From positions 328,990-392,989 of the forward strand of contig NZ_JADHZD010000003.1 in the NCBI RefSeq assembly GCF_020102855.1: 64,000 nucleotides of DNA, in the 5' to 3' direction. The position numbers were made by a program, and so were the translations under genes. The notes under the pieces are model-generated. The model did not search any database. It worked only from the letters and a program-made list of their open reading frames with translations, and had not been told where the DNA came from. Origin of the DNA: Nocardioides lacusdianchii (GTDB taxonomy: Bacteria > Actinomycetota > Actinomycetes > Propionibacteriales > Nocardioidaceae). Shown piece by piece: positions 1 through 8,440 of this stretch. Position 1 is the first letter of the stretch. Every line of letters begins with the position of its first letter.

Positions 1-675
1 GACCCCGCCACGGTCCGCAGGGTGCTCTACCTCGTCTTCAACGAGGGCTACTCCGGCGACGTCGACCTCGCCGCCGAGGCGATCCGGCTGGCCCGGCAGC
101 TGGCCGCGCTCGTCGACGACCCCGAGAACGACGGACTGCTGGCACTGATGCTGCTCCACCACGCGCGGCGGCCGGCGCGGATCCGTGCCGACGGTTCCCT
201 GGTCCCGCTCGCCGAGCAGGACCGCTCGCTGTGGGACAGCGCGCTCATCGAGGAGGGCGTGACGGTCCTGCAGTCCGCACTGGCGCAGGAGCGCCGCGGC
301 GAGCTCCAGCTCCAGGCCGCGATCGCTGCCCTCCACGCCGACGCCGCGACCGCGGCGGAGACCGACTGGGTGCAGGTCGTGCAGTGGTACGACGAGCTGC
401 TCGCGCTGACCGGCAGCCCGGTCGTGCGCCTCAACCGGGCCGTCGCCGTCGGCGAGGCGGACGGCCCCCGCGCGGGCCTCGCGGCGCTCGCCGGGGTCGA
501 CCCCGCCCTGCCGCGCCACCGGGCCGTGGCGGCGTACCTCCACGAGAAGGACGGTGCGCTCGCCGAGGCCGCGCGGCTGTACGCCGAGGCGGCCGCCCTC
601 GCGACGAACGTCGCCGAGAAGACCCACCTGACCAAGCAGGCGGCCCGGCTGCGCCATTCCTCGGTGGTCGAGTAG
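1..675 (+). CDS. ECF sigma factor, C-terminal part (gene cut by window start)
   Basis: The frame is open from base 1, so the N-terminus and sigma-2 region lie outside the window. The visible part begins DPATVRRVLYLVFNEGY; the LYLVFNEGY stretch followed by the AIRLARQLAAL, EAGLLALMLLHHARRPAR-like and VVRLNRAVAVGEADGP blocks is typical of the long C-terminal extension of ECF42-type sigma factors (SigJ/DUF6596-like). These sigma factors normally sit next to a small YCII/DGPF-domain protein, which would be upstream and is not visible. The last four codons (SVVE) and the stop are contributed by a dispersed repeat. Family confident, target genes unknown. Confidence 0.85.
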   Translation, partial: DPATVRRVLYLVFNEGYSGDVDLAAEAIRLARQLAALVDDPENDGLLALMLLHHARRPARIRADGSLVPLAEQDRSLWDSALIEEGVTVLQSALAQERRGELQLQAAIAALHADAATAAETDWVQVVQWYDELLALTGSPVVRLNRAVAVGEADGPRAGLAALAGVDPALPRHRAVAAYLHEKDGALAEAARLYAEAAALATNVAEKTHLTKQAARLRHSSVVE

Positions 676-708
676 CCGAGCGGGGAACGAGCGAGGCGTA
701 CCGAGACC
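663..708 (+). repeat. Dispersed repeat, subtype B (GGTCGAGTAGCC...CGAGACC)
   Basis: Reads GGTGGTCGAGTAGCCGAGCG and continues to CGTACCGAGACC. The same element occurs at about 41270-41311 and, in part, at 7803-7817 and 43709-43722. The TAG inside it is the stop codon of the sigma factor gene. Confidence 0.8.
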
Positions 709-758
709 TTGACCGGCACTCGACAGCAGTCGCACAGCAACCACACAGGAATCGGCGG

Positions 759-764
759 CAGGAT
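759..764 (+). promoter_or_regulatory. Candidate leaderless -10 (CAGGAT) for the response regulator
   Basis: CAGGAT followed by six bases and the ATG at 771. The same arrangement (AGGAT, six bases, start) precedes the genes at 40019 and 43057. No Shine-Dalgarno sequence is present, which supports a leaderless transcript. Confidence 0.5.
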
Positions 765-770
765 GCTGCC

Positions 771-1487
771 ATGCAGCAGCTCACCCGACCCGACGGCTCC
801 CCCGTGCGCGTGCTCGTCGTCGACGACGAGGTCAACATCGCCGAGCTCCTCGCGATGGCGCTGCGCTACGAGGGCTGGGACCTGCGGATGGCGCACACCG
901 GCACCGCCGCGGTGTCGGCGGCACGCGACTTCCGCCCCGACGCGGTCGTCCTCGACATCATGCTGCCGGACTTCGACGGCCTGGAGGTGCTGCGCCGGAT
1001 GCGCGCCGACGGCAGCGACGTGCCGGTCCTCTTCCTCACCGCCAAGGACGCCGTCGAGGACCGCGTCGCCGGGCTGACTGCCGGCGGCGACGACTACGTC
1101 ACCAAGCCGTTCTCGCTGGAGGAGGTCGTGGCGAGGCTGCGCGGGCTGATCCGTCGCGGCGGCACTGCCGCGCAGGCCGACGCGGGCAACGTGCTCGTGG
1201 TCGGCGACCTCACCCTCGACGAGGACAGCCACGAGGTGCACCGCGGCGGCGACGAGATCGCGCTGACCGCGACCGAGTTCGAGCTGCTGCGCTTCCTCAT
1301 GCGCAACCCGCGCCGGGTGCTGAGCAAGGCCCAGATCCTCGACCGCGTCTGGCAGTACGACTTCGGCGGGCAGGCCAACGTCGTCGAGCTCTACATCTCC
1401 TACCTCCGCAAGAAGGTCGACGCGGGTCGCGAGCCGATGATTCACACCATGCGCGGCGCCGGCTACGTCCTCAAGCCGGCGCCGTGA
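771..1487 (+). CDS. OmpR/PhoB-family response regulator (TrcR-like)
   Basis: 238 residues. Receiver domain at about 12-125 with the acidic pair D18-D19, phospho-acceptor D62 in VVLDIMLPD, T90 and K112 in VTKPF. A winged-helix DNA-binding domain follows from about 140 to 238 (LTATEFELLRFLMRNP, VELYISYLRKKVD, TMRGAGYVLK). The sequence is closest, from memory, to mycobacterial TrcR/TcrX regulators. It overlaps the downstream kinase gene by four bases (GTGA), so the two are co-translated. The ATG at 771 is preferred over upstream in-frame codons because the receiver domain begins right after it and a -10-like hexamer lies six bases upstream. Confidence 0.93.
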   Translation: MQQLTRPDGSPVRVLVVDDEVNIAELLAMALRYEGWDLRMAHTGTAAVSAARDFRPDAVVLDIMLPDFDGLEVLRRMRADGSDVPVLFLTAKDAVEDRVAGLTAGGDDYVTKPFSLEEVVARLRGLIRRGGTAAQADAGNVLVVGDLTLDEDSHEVHRGGDEIALTATEFELLRFLMRNPRRVLSKAQILDRVWQYDFGGQANVVELYISYLRKKVDAGREPMIHTMRGAGYVLKPAP

Positions 1488-2914
1488 GGCAGCTCCGCCT
1501 CCCGGGTCGGCCGCTGACCCTCACCACCCGGCTCGTCGCCGTGGTGGTGCTGCTCGTCGCGGTCACGGCCCTCGCGATCGGCACGGCCACCACGATCGCG
1601 ATGCGCGAGAACCTCGACCGACGCCTCGACCAGGACGTGCGCGCCGCGCTGTCGCGCACGCTGGAGGGCCCGAGCGCTCCCCGGCCCCAGGCGCCCGACG
1701 GGTCCCGCGACGACGACTTCGGTCCGGGCCAGGAGCTGGGCTCGCTCTCGGCCGTGCTGCCCGACGACGCGACCCCGCGGGGCATGGTGCTGTCCGGGGG
1801 CAGGGGCTGGGACCCCGGCACCGCCCTCACCGACGAGCAGCTCGCCGCGCTGTCGGGGCTGGAGGAGTCCGACCGCGACCTGCGCACGGTGCGGCTGCCC
1901 GGCCTCGGCGACTACCGCGTGGCGGTCGCCGACCTCGAGGGCGGGCAGGTCGTCGCCGGGCTGCCGCTCGACGAGGTCGAGGACACCGTCGCGGACCTGC
2001 TGCGCCTCGAGCTGCTCGCCACCCTCGTCGGCATCGCGCTCGCGGCGGTCGCCGCCGTGGTCGTCGTACGCCGCCAACTGGCGCCGCTGCGCGAGGTCGC
2101 GGCCACGGCACACCGCGTCGCCGAGCTGCCGCTGGCGTCCGGGGAGATCGAGATGGCCGAGCGGGTGCCGGCCGGGCTCACCGACGAGCGCACCGAGATC
2201 GGGCAGGTCGGCTCCGCGCTCAACGCGATGCTCGACCACGTCGAGTCCTCGCTCGCCCAGCGCCACCGCAGCGAGCAGCAGGTGCGGCAGTTCGTCGCGG
2301 ACGCCTCGCACGAGCTGCGTACGCCGCTGGCGACGATCGCCGGCTACACCGAGCTGGCCCGCCGCCGGCCCGAGACCACCGGCACGGCGCTGGCCAAGGT
2401 CGAGACCGAGTCCGCGCGGATGACCGCCCTGGTGGAGGACCTGCTGCTGCTGGCCCGGCTCGACTCCGGTCGCCCGCTGGAGCGCGAGCCGGTCGACCTG
2501 TCGCGGCTGCTGCTCGAGGCGGTCAACGACGCCCGCGTCGTCGACCCCGACCACCAGTGGCGGCTCTCGCTGCCGGACGCCCCGCTCACCGTCACCGGGG
2601 ATGCGGCCCGGCTGCACCAGGTGGTCACCAACCTGCTCACCAACGCCCGGAAGTACACCCCCGACGGCAGCACCGTCACCGTCACCGGGAACCCGTCCGG
2701 CTTCACGGTCCACGACGACGGGCCGGGGTTCTCCCCCGAGCTCGCCCCGCGCGCGTTCGAGCGCTTCGTGCGCGGCGACGTCGCCCGCACGCGCGCCGGC
2801 GGTGCCGGTCTCGGGCTCTCCCTCGTCGAGGCGATCGTCGCCGCCCACGGCGGGACGGTGGCGCTGACGAGCGCGCCGGGCGACACGACGGTCACCGTCA
2901 TCCTCCCCCGGTGA
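1484..2914 (+). CDS. Sensor histidine kinase partner of the TrcR-like regulator
   Basis: 476 residues with a GTG start overlapping the regulator stop. Membrane segment 1 lies at about 14-36, an extracytoplasmic sensor of about 130 residues follows, then membrane segment 2 at about 172-192, a HAMP linker, and a HisKA domain with the phosphorylated H276 in FVADASHELRTPLATIAGYT. The HATPase_c domain shows the N box (NLLTNARKYTP), G1 (DDGPGF) and G2 (GAGLGLSLVEAIVAAHGG). It should sense an envelope signal and phosphorylate D62 of the upstream regulator. The ligand is not evident. Confidence 0.93.
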   Translation: MRQLRLPGRPLTLTTRLVAVVVLLVAVTALAIGTATTIAMRENLDRRLDQDVRAALSRTLEGPSAPRPQAPDGSRDDDFGPGQELGSLSAVLPDDATPRGMVLSGGRGWDPGTALTDEQLAALSGLEESDRDLRTVRLPGLGDYRVAVADLEGGQVVAGLPLDEVEDTVADLLRLELLATLVGIALAAVAAVVVVRRQLAPLREVAATAHRVAELPLASGEIEMAERVPAGLTDERTEIGQVGSALNAMLDHVESSLAQRHRSEQQVRQFVADASHELRTPLATIAGYTELARRRPETTGTALAKVETESARMTALVEDLLLLARLDSGRPLEREPVDLSRLLLEAVNDARVVDPDHQWRLSLPDAPLTVTGDAARLHQVVTNLLTNARKYTPDGSTVTVTGNPSGFTVHDDGPGFSPELAPRAFERFVRGDVARTRAGGAGLGLSLVEAIVAAHGGTVALTSAPGDTTVTVILPR

Positions 2915-3061
2915 CCGGGCGCTTCGTCGCGCTGCAACCCGCCGAGCGGGCACTTCGTTGCGCTGGAACCCACCGAGCGGGCACTTCGTTGCGCGGGGCC
3001 GCGAGCTCCAGCGCGACGAAGGGGGGAGGTCACCACCCTCAGCGCGAGGAAGCGCCCGGTC
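2913..3061 (+). repeat. Palindromic array of 31-bp units (three direct, two inverted)
   Basis: Three direct units start at about 2913, 2943 and 2974 with a 31-base period; the core is GAGCGGGCACTTCGTTGCGC. They are followed by inverted cores at about 3005-3021 and 3040-3061. The outer arms GACCGGGCGCTTCGTCGCGC (2913-) and its inverted copy (3040-3061) match at 21 of 22 positions. The element fills the gap between the kinase stop and the next gene and can form a long stem. It is unrelated to the GGTTGAGG repeats elsewhere. Confidence 0.8.
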
Positions 3062-3063
3062 GC

Positions 3064-3069
3064 TAGGTT
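3064..3069 (+). promoter_or_regulatory. Leaderless -10 (TAGGTT)
   Basis: TAGGTT, then seven bases, then the ATG at 3077. No ribosome binding site is present. Confidence 0.6.
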
Positions 3070-3076
3070 GTCGGGC

Positions 3077-3646
3077 ATGGAGCCCGGGACCCAGATCCGC
3101 TGCGAGATGACGAAGTGGGGCGAGCGCCCGCACTGGCAGTTCGAAGGGATCTTCCTCGGCGCCGACGAGCACGGTGAGTGGATCGGGTTCCCGGTGGGCA
3201 CGCACAACCGTCGTCCCGGCCTCGAGCTCGTCTCCGAGGCCGCGTGCGTGACGTTGGTGCCCGAGGGCGGCTGGCGCCTGCCCACCTTCCACGCCCCGGG
3301 CATCTGGTGCGACCTCTACGTCGACATCTCCACCCCCGCCGTGTGGGACGGCCACGTCCTCCGCGCGGTCGACCTCGACCTCGACGTGATCCGGATGTCG
3401 TCGGAACCACCGGTCTCCCGTCGCTCGGCCCCGCAGAACCTCTCGGCCGGCCCCGGGGAGATCTTCGTCGACGACGAGGACGAGTTCGCCGAGCACCAGG
3501 TCGCCTTCGGCTATCCCGCCGAGGTCATCGAGGCCGCGCAGGCCAGCTGCGACGAGGTCCTCGCGGCCGTGCGCGCCGGCGAGGCGCCGTACGACGGCAT
3601 GCACGAGCGCTGGCTCGCCGAGCTCAGCCGTCTGACTGCTTCCTGA
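3077..3646 (+). CDS. DUF402 (FomD-like) protein
   Basis: 189 residues. The pattern FEGIFLGADEHGEWIGFPVG, the central WCDLYVDISTP and the acidic FVDDEDEFAEHQ segment are hallmarks of DUF402. The family is named after FomD, a nucleotide hydrolase of fosfomycin biosynthesis; related proteins hydrolyse nucleotide phosphoester bonds using metal held by the acidic residues. The start at 3077 is chosen over TTG 3068 because TAGGTT sits seven bases before it. The 3' end overlaps the convergent exporter gene by 23 bases. Substrate unknown. Confidence 0.85.
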   Translation: MEPGTQIRCEMTKWGERPHWQFEGIFLGADEHGEWIGFPVGTHNRRPGLELVSEAACVTLVPEGGWRLPTFHAPGIWCDLYVDISTPAVWDGHVLRAVDLDLDVIRMSSEPPVSRRSAPQNLSAGPGEIFVDDEDEFAEHQVAFGYPAEVIEAAQASCDEVLAAVRAGEAPYDGMHERWLAELSRLTAS

Positions 3647-5039
3647 GCGCCCGCCGCTCGGCGCGCGTCATCGCCCGGAACGGGCCGACCAGGCGCGGCC
3701 CGGCGAGCCGGCTCTCGAGCTTGCGGGCCTCGCGCTTGAGCGGCTGGGCGACGTACTCCCCCAGGATCACGCCGGACGCCAGTGCGATCGCGACCGAGAT
3801 CGCGGTCATCAGCGCCAGGATCCCCTGGGAGACGAAGTAGCCGCCGTCGGCGAGGAACGTCAGTCCGCGGTAGATCGACAGGCCGGGCAGGAACGGCACG
3901 ATCGCGGGGACCGCGACGACCAGCGGGGGCACCCGCACCCGGCCCGCGACGGCATAGGCGACGAGACCGATGAAGAACGCCGCCATCCCGGCGCCGGCCA
4001 CCCGGCCGAAGCCGTTGAGCTCGACGGTCTGCGAGACCAGCGCGGCCAGCGCGGTGGTCACCGCGATCGGCAGCACCGCACGGCGCGGGGCGTAGCAGGC
4101 GACGCTGAAGGCAGCCGCCGACACCGCTGCGCCGGCCAGCACGAACGGGAGCTCGGAGATGCTGCCGAGCTTGCCGGGCACCAGCCGGCCGAGCTCGAAG
4201 CCGAGCGTGTCGGCGACCGAGATGCCCAGCGCGACGCCGGCGATGATGCCCGCGGTCGACATCATCGCCTCGATGAGGCGCGCGCTCGAGGTGAGGTAGA
4301 AGCCGGTGAGCGCGTCCTGCACCGCTCCCATCAGGCCGATGCCGGCGAGGAGCATGATGATGTTGGCGGTCACCGCGAGCGACGGATCGACCTCGATCGG
4401 GGTCGCGGCCACCCCCGCGGCCAGCAGCGTCGCGATCGCACCACCGGCGACCTGGAGGTAGAAGAAGGGCAGCCGGCGTCGGGCCAGCACGATCTGCACC
4501 CGGTCGATGAGCGTGGCCGAGACGGCCGCCACCGCTGACACCACCAGGCCGCCGCCGAGGAAGACGCCGACCGCCGCGGCCATCACCGCCCACGCGATGG
4601 TCACCGCCCACCGTGGGAAGGCGTGACCGAGCGAGACGATCGTGGCCATCCGCGAGCGCGCGAGGTAGAGGTCGGCCTGGTCGGTGAGGATGTCGCGCAC
4701 GAGGTGGTCGACGGCGGTGAGGTCCTCGTAGTCGATGTCGCGCTGCTGGACGTGGCGCATCATCAGCATCGGTACGTCGTCGGGCGAGCGCTGGAAGCTC
4801 ATCGACAGCGCCGTGAAGGTCACGTCGATCTCGGCCTGACGCAGCCCGAGGTGGTCGGCCACCGAGCGCATCGTCGCCGTGACGTCGGCGGCGCCCGCTC
4901 CCGAGGAGAGCAGCATCTCCCCGATCCGCAGGCACAGGTCCATCGTCAGGTGCACCTCGCGGGTGGCGTCGGCGCGCGCGGCGGCCTCGGCCTCCTCGGT
5001 CGGTTCGCTGTCTCCGGAGAGCTGGTCGTGCTGGTCCAC
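3624..5039 (-). CDS. ThrE-type threonine/serine exporter
   Basis: 471 residues in both halves of the ThrE fold. A cytoplasmic N-terminal part (about 30-130; LCLRIGEMLLSSGAGAADV, VDVTFTALSMS-like) is followed by the DUF1212/ThrE membrane half and a second ThrE_2/DUF3815 membrane half, giving about ten hydrophobic segments. The FLPGLSIYRGL motif of the second half is clear. It should export small hydroxy amino acids across the cytoplasmic membrane by proton motive force. The C-terminus is basic. It is a single gene, convergent with the DUF402 gene. Confidence 0.88.
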   Translation of the reverse strand: MDQHDQLSGDSEPTEEAEAAARADATREVHLTMDLCLRIGEMLLSSGAGAADVTATMRSVADHLGLRQAEIDVTFTALSMSFQRSPDDVPMLMMRHVQQRDIDYEDLTAVDHLVRDILTDQADLYLARSRMATIVSLGHAFPRWAVTIAWAVMAAAVGVFLGGGLVVSAVAAVSATLIDRVQIVLARRRLPFFYLQVAGGAIATLLAAGVAATPIEVDPSLAVTANIIMLLAGIGLMGAVQDALTGFYLTSSARLIEAMMSTAGIIAGVALGISVADTLGFELGRLVPGKLGSISELPFVLAGAAVSAAAFSVACYAPRRAVLPIAVTTALAALVSQTVELNGFGRVAGAGMAAFFIGLVAYAVAGRVRVPPLVVAVPAIVPFLPGLSIYRGLTFLADGGYFVSQGILALMTAISVAIALASGVILGEYVAQPLKREARKLESRLAGPRLVGPFRAMTRAERRALRKQSDG

Positions 5040-5106
5040 CGGGCCATGCTCGCACCGCCGCCCGGCCCACGGTCACAGGGGTGAGCCCTGCCCGCGGCCC
5101 CCTCCC

Positions 5107-5112
5107 TAGAGT
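5107..5112 (+). promoter_or_regulatory. Leaderless -10 (TAGAGT)
   Basis: TAGAGT, six bases, ATG at 5119. Part of the window-wide leaderless pattern. Confidence 0.6.
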
Positions 5113-5118
5113 GGTCGC

Positions 5119-6252
5119 ATGCGCATCGACTTCCACGCGTCGCAGCGGCCCACGCTCGGCGTCGAGTGGGAGCTCTCCCTCGTCGACCGGGTCACCCGCG
5201 ACCTGGTCAGCGTCGCCTCGGAGGTCCACGAGCTGGCCGGCGGGCGCCTCGACGACCCGACCCGGCTGCACAAGGAGCTGCTCCGCAACACCGTCGAGGT
5301 CGTGACCGGGATCTGCGACACGGTCGGCGAGGCCGTCGTCGACCTGCGCGACACCCTGTCGGTCGTCGTCCCCGCCGCCGCGGAGCTCGGCGTGGACCTG
5401 CTGGGCGCCGGCTCCCACCCCTTCGCCGACTGGTCCGACCAGCAGCTGACCGAGGGCCACCGCTACGCCGAGCTCATCAACCGGACCCAGTGGTGGGGCC
5501 GCCAGATGCTCATCTGGGGCGTGCACGTGCACGTGGGGATGCCCGAGCGCGACCGGGTGATGCCCGTGCTCGCCTCGCTGCTGACGACGTACCCGCATCT
5601 CCTCGCGCTGTCGGCCAGCTCGCCGATCTGGGCCGGGCAGGACACCGGCTACGCCTCCAACCGGGCGCTGATGTTCCAGCAGCTGCCGACCGCCGGGCTC
5701 CCCTTCACCTTCGACACGTGGGCCGAGTTCGAGGCCTGCATCGCGGACCAGACGACGACCGGGATCATCGACTCGATGTCCGACGTGCGCTGGGACCTGC
5801 GGCCCGCGCCGCACCTCGGCACGCTGGAGAACCGCATCTGCGACGGCATGTCCGACCTCGGCGAGGTCGCCGCCCTCACCGCCCTGATGCACTGCCTCGT
5901 CGTCGACCTCGACACCCGCCTCGCTGCCGGCGAGACCCTCCCGACGCTGCCGCCGTGGCAGGTCCAGGAGAACAAGTGGCGCGCCGCGCGCTACGGCCTC
6001 GACGCGATCGTGATCCTCGACGACACCAACCGCGAGCGCCTGGTCACCGACGACCTCGACGACCTGCTCGAGCGGCTCACACCCGTGGCGCAGCGCCTGG
6101 ACTGCGAGGCAGAGCTGCGCACCGTCGCCGACATCCCGCGGCGCGGGGCGTCCTACCAGCGTCAGCGGGCCGTCGCGCACGAGTCCGGCGGCGACCTGGT
6201 CGCCGTCGTCGACGCCCTGGTCGCCGAGCTCGCCCACTCGCTCGAGGCCTGA
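5119..6252 (+). CDS. ybdK: Carboxylate-amine ligase, GCS2 family (YbdK-like)
   Basis: 377 residues, the usual YbdK length. GVEWELSLVDRVTRDLV near the N-terminus is the ATP/Mg-binding signature of glutamate-cysteine ligase type 2, followed by LHKELLRNTVEVVTGIC, the HVHVGMPERDRVMPV block and DLRPAPHLGTLENRICDG. Family members join the gamma-carboxyl of glutamate to an amine in an ATP-dependent reaction; bacterial YbdK itself has weak glutamate-cysteine ligase activity. Actinobacteria use mycothiol rather than glutathione, so the in vivo product is uncertain. Confidence 0.88.
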   Translation: MRIDFHASQRPTLGVEWELSLVDRVTRDLVSVASEVHELAGGRLDDPTRLHKELLRNTVEVVTGICDTVGEAVVDLRDTLSVVVPAAAELGVDLLGAGSHPFADWSDQQLTEGHRYAELINRTQWWGRQMLIWGVHVHVGMPERDRVMPVLASLLTTYPHLLALSASSPIWAGQDTGYASNRALMFQQLPTAGLPFTFDTWAEFEACIADQTTTGIIDSMSDVRWDLRPAPHLGTLENRICDGMSDLGEVAALTALMHCLVVDLDTRLAAGETLPTLPPWQVQENKWRAARYGLDAIVILDDTNRERLVTDDLDDLLERLTPVAQRLDCEAELRTVADIPRRGASYQRQRAVAHESGGDLVAVVDALVAELAHSLEA

Positions 6253-6373
6253 CCCGCAGCTCCCTGCACCGAGCCGTCGCTGGACGGCGCCCTTGTGGCT
6301 GTCGTCACCGGACGAGAGGATGCCCCGACGACCTCGGCCCGGGGGACGAGGCGCACGCGGAGGAGAGAACCCA

Positions 6374-7783
6374 GTGGTGGACCCGATCGACCCGACAGCG
6401 ACCGGCTTCCTGCTCGCGGAGAACCGCAACATGCCGATGCACGTCGGCGGGCTCCAGCTCTTCGAGAAGCCCGAGGGCGCGGGCCGCGGCTACGTCCGCG
6501 AGATGTACGAGCAGATGCGCGACGTCGAGCAGGTCGCTCCCCTCTTCCTCAAGCACCCGCACCGCTCCGTGCGTACGGCGGGCCAGCTGGTGTGGCAGCC
6601 CGACGAGCAGTTCGACATCGAGCACCACGTGCGCCACAGCGCGCTGCCCAAGCCCGGCCGGATCCGCGAGCTGCTCGAGCTGTGCTCGCGCCTGCACAGC
6701 ACGAGGCTGGCGTGGGAGCGCCCGCTGTGGGAGGCGACCATCATCGAGGGCCTGCGTGACGGCCGGGTCGCGATGTACACCAAGACCCACCACGCACTCG
6801 TCGACGGCGTCTCCGCGATGCGCCTGCTGGCCAGCGTGCTCTCGACCGACCCCGACGAGCGCAACATGCCCGCACCGTGGGCGATGCGTCCGCGCGCGCC
6901 GCGCCAGCAGCAGCCGAGCGACGACGGCGGCGCGTCGCTCGCCGACGTCTCGGCCGCCACCGTGCGTACGGCGCTCGCGATCGCGTCCGAGGCGGCGGGG
7001 ATGCCCGGCGCGCTGGTGCGCACCCTCAACAAGAGCGTGCGCAACGAGACCTCCGCGCTCTCGCTCTACGCCCCCCGCACGATGATCAACCAGAACATCA
7101 CCGGCTCGCGCCGCTTCGCTGCCCAGGACTGGCCGGTCGAGCGGCTGCGCGCCGTCGGCAAGGCGACCGGCACCACCATCAACGACGTCGTGCTCGCGAT
7201 GGTGAGCGGCGCGATGCGCACCTACCTGCTCGACATGGACGCGCTGCCCGAGACGACACTCGTCTCGATGGTCCCGGTGGGCCTGAACGCCAAGCAGTCA
7301 CAGCTCGCGTCGTCCGACGGCGGCAACGCCGTGGGCGCGGTGATGGTGCAGCTCGGCACCCACCTCGCCGACCCGGCCGACCGGCTCACGGCGATCAACA
7401 GGTCGATGAAGGACGGCAAGGACGGGCTCTCGGCGATGACGCCGACGCAGATCCTCGCGATGAGCGCGCTCGGCCAGGCGCCGGCGATCCTCGGCCCGGT
7501 CTTCCGGATGCAGGGCATCGTGCGCCCGCCCTACAACCTCATCGTCAGCAACGTCCCCGGCCCGCGCACCACCCACTACTGGAACGGCGCGAAGCTCACC
7601 GGCACCTATCCCCTGTCCATCCCGATCAACGGCATGGCGCTCAACATCACCTGCACCTCCTACGACGGCAAGATGTGCTTCGGCCTGACGGGCTGCCGAC
7701 GCACCGTCCCGCACCTGCAGGTCCTGCTGACCCACCTCGACGACGAGCTGAAGGCCCTCGAGCGCGCTGCCGGCGTCCGCTGA
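6374..7783 (+). CDS. Wax ester synthase/diacylglycerol acyltransferase (WS/DGAT)
   Basis: 469 residues. The catalytic HHxxxDG motif is H139-H140-A-L-V-D144-G145. Other family signatures are the N-terminal MHVGGLQLFE, ERPLWEATIIEGL, NDVVLAMVSGAMRTYL and the late NVPGPR motif. It transfers acyl-CoA chains to diacylglycerol or fatty alcohol to form storage lipid. The GTG at 6374 is preceded by GGAGAG at 6362, so this gene, unlike many neighbours, has a normal ribosome binding site. Several paralogues are usual in actinobacteria; acceptor preference cannot be read from sequence. Confidence 0.93.
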   Translation: MVDPIDPTATGFLLAENRNMPMHVGGLQLFEKPEGAGRGYVREMYEQMRDVEQVAPLFLKHPHRSVRTAGQLVWQPDEQFDIEHHVRHSALPKPGRIRELLELCSRLHSTRLAWERPLWEATIIEGLRDGRVAMYTKTHHALVDGVSAMRLLASVLSTDPDERNMPAPWAMRPRAPRQQQPSDDGGASLADVSAATVRTALAIASEAAGMPGALVRTLNKSVRNETSALSLYAPRTMINQNITGSRRFAAQDWPVERLRAVGKATGTTINDVVLAMVSGAMRTYLLDMDALPETTLVSMVPVGLNAKQSQLASSDGGNAVGAVMVQLGTHLADPADRLTAINRSMKDGKDGLSAMTPTQILAMSALGQAPAILGPVFRMQGIVRPPYNLIVSNVPGPRTTHYWNGAKLTGTYPLSIPINGMALNITCTSYDGKMCFGLTGCRRTVPHLQVLLTHLDDELKALERAAGVR

Positions 7784-7802
7784 CAGCCAGCGCTTCCATA
7801 TC

Positions 7803-8091
7803 GGTGGTCGAGTAGCCCGCGAGCGCCAGCGACGAGCCTCGAAACCCCTCGCTGGTTGAGGTGTGAGGAGCGCCAGCGACGAGCCTCGAAACCCCTCGCT
7901 GGTTGAGGTGCGAGGAGCGCCAGCGACGAGCCTCGAACCCATCGCTGGTTGAGGTGCGAGGAGCGCCAGCGACGAGCCTCGAACCCATCGCTGGTTGAGG
8001 TGCGAGGAGCGCCAGCGACGAGCCTCGAAACCTGCGAACCCGCCACGTGGTTTCGAGGCTCGCTGCGCTCGCACCTCAACCACCGGAAGGG
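7803..8091 (+). repeat. Array of subtype A repeats: four tandem copies plus one inverted copy
   Basis: The core GCTGGTTGAGGTGCGAGGAG... CCTCGAAACC begins at 7851, 7898, 7944 and 7990, a period of 46-47 bases with almost no divergence. It ends in the inverted form GGTTTCGAGGCTCGCTGCGC...CTCAACCACC at about 8049-8084. Units 7990-8085 and 8494-8589 are a 96-bp direct repeat that differs at one position. The inverted copy supplies the stop codon of the GIY-YIG gene. Confidence 0.9.
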
Positions 8092-8378
8092 GGCTTGCCG
8101 CCGCGACGGGACGACAATCCAGGCAGGACCTCGAAGTCGCCGCGTATCAACGCCTCGCGCTTCTTGCGACCCCATCCCTGGATCTGCTTCTCGAGGCTGA
8201 ACGCCTCCCCCACGTGTTCCACCTCCGCTTGCCAGACGAGTGTCACGGGGCGGCGCGACCGCGTGTAGGAGGCCCCGTCCCGGTCCGAGTCGTGCTGGAA
8301 CATCCGCAGCTCGAGGTTGCGGGTGCTGCCGACGTAGTAGGAGCCGTCCGCGCAGCGCAACATGTAGACGTAGGGCAT
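8076..8378 (-). CDS. GIY-YIG domain protein (UPF0213-like)
   Basis: 100 residues starting MPYVYMLRCADGSYYVGSTR, the GIY-YIG core (YVYML... YYVGST), followed by SYTRSRRPVTLVW and EKQIQGWGRKKREALI, as in small UPF0213/YhbQ proteins. These are predicted structure-specific or DNA-repair nucleases; catalytic Arg and Glu are present. In-frame codons upstream of 8378 encode only the translated repeat (RWLRCERSEPRN), so they are excluded. The C-terminal PSGG and TGA come from the repeat. The gene lies between two 96-bp direct repeats and has a TTGTCCACAG box 50 bases before its start. Confidence 0.82.
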   Translation of the reverse strand: MPYVYMLRCADGSYYVGSTRNLELRMFQHDSDRDGASYTRSRRPVTLVWQAEVEHVGEAFSLEKQIQGWGRKKREALIRGDFEVLPGLSSRRGGKPPSGG

Positions 8379-8428
8379 CTTCTGATGATGCTGCCGGAGC
8401 ACCGCCCGTTCGATGGTCTCCCGCAATC

Positions 8429-8437
8429 TGTGGACAA
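8429..8437 (-). promoter_or_regulatory. TTGTCCACA box upstream of the GIY-YIG gene
   Basis: TTGTCCACAGATTG on the minus strand, 50 bases before the ATG at 8378. CATCAT follows six bases before the start as a possible -10. One of seven such boxes in the window. Confidence 0.55.
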
Positions 8438-8440
8438 CAC

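Noticed and set aside
3511..6432. 973-codon minus-strand frame spanning exporter and ligase genes
   Set aside because: Its translation is low-complexity Gly/Arg/Pro sequence; the true genes in this stretch are the ThrE-like and YbdK-like ones in other frames.
7849..8091. CRISPR-like tandem array
   Set aside because: The 46-47-base units are nearly identical over their whole length, so there are no variable spacers, and no cas genes are nearby.
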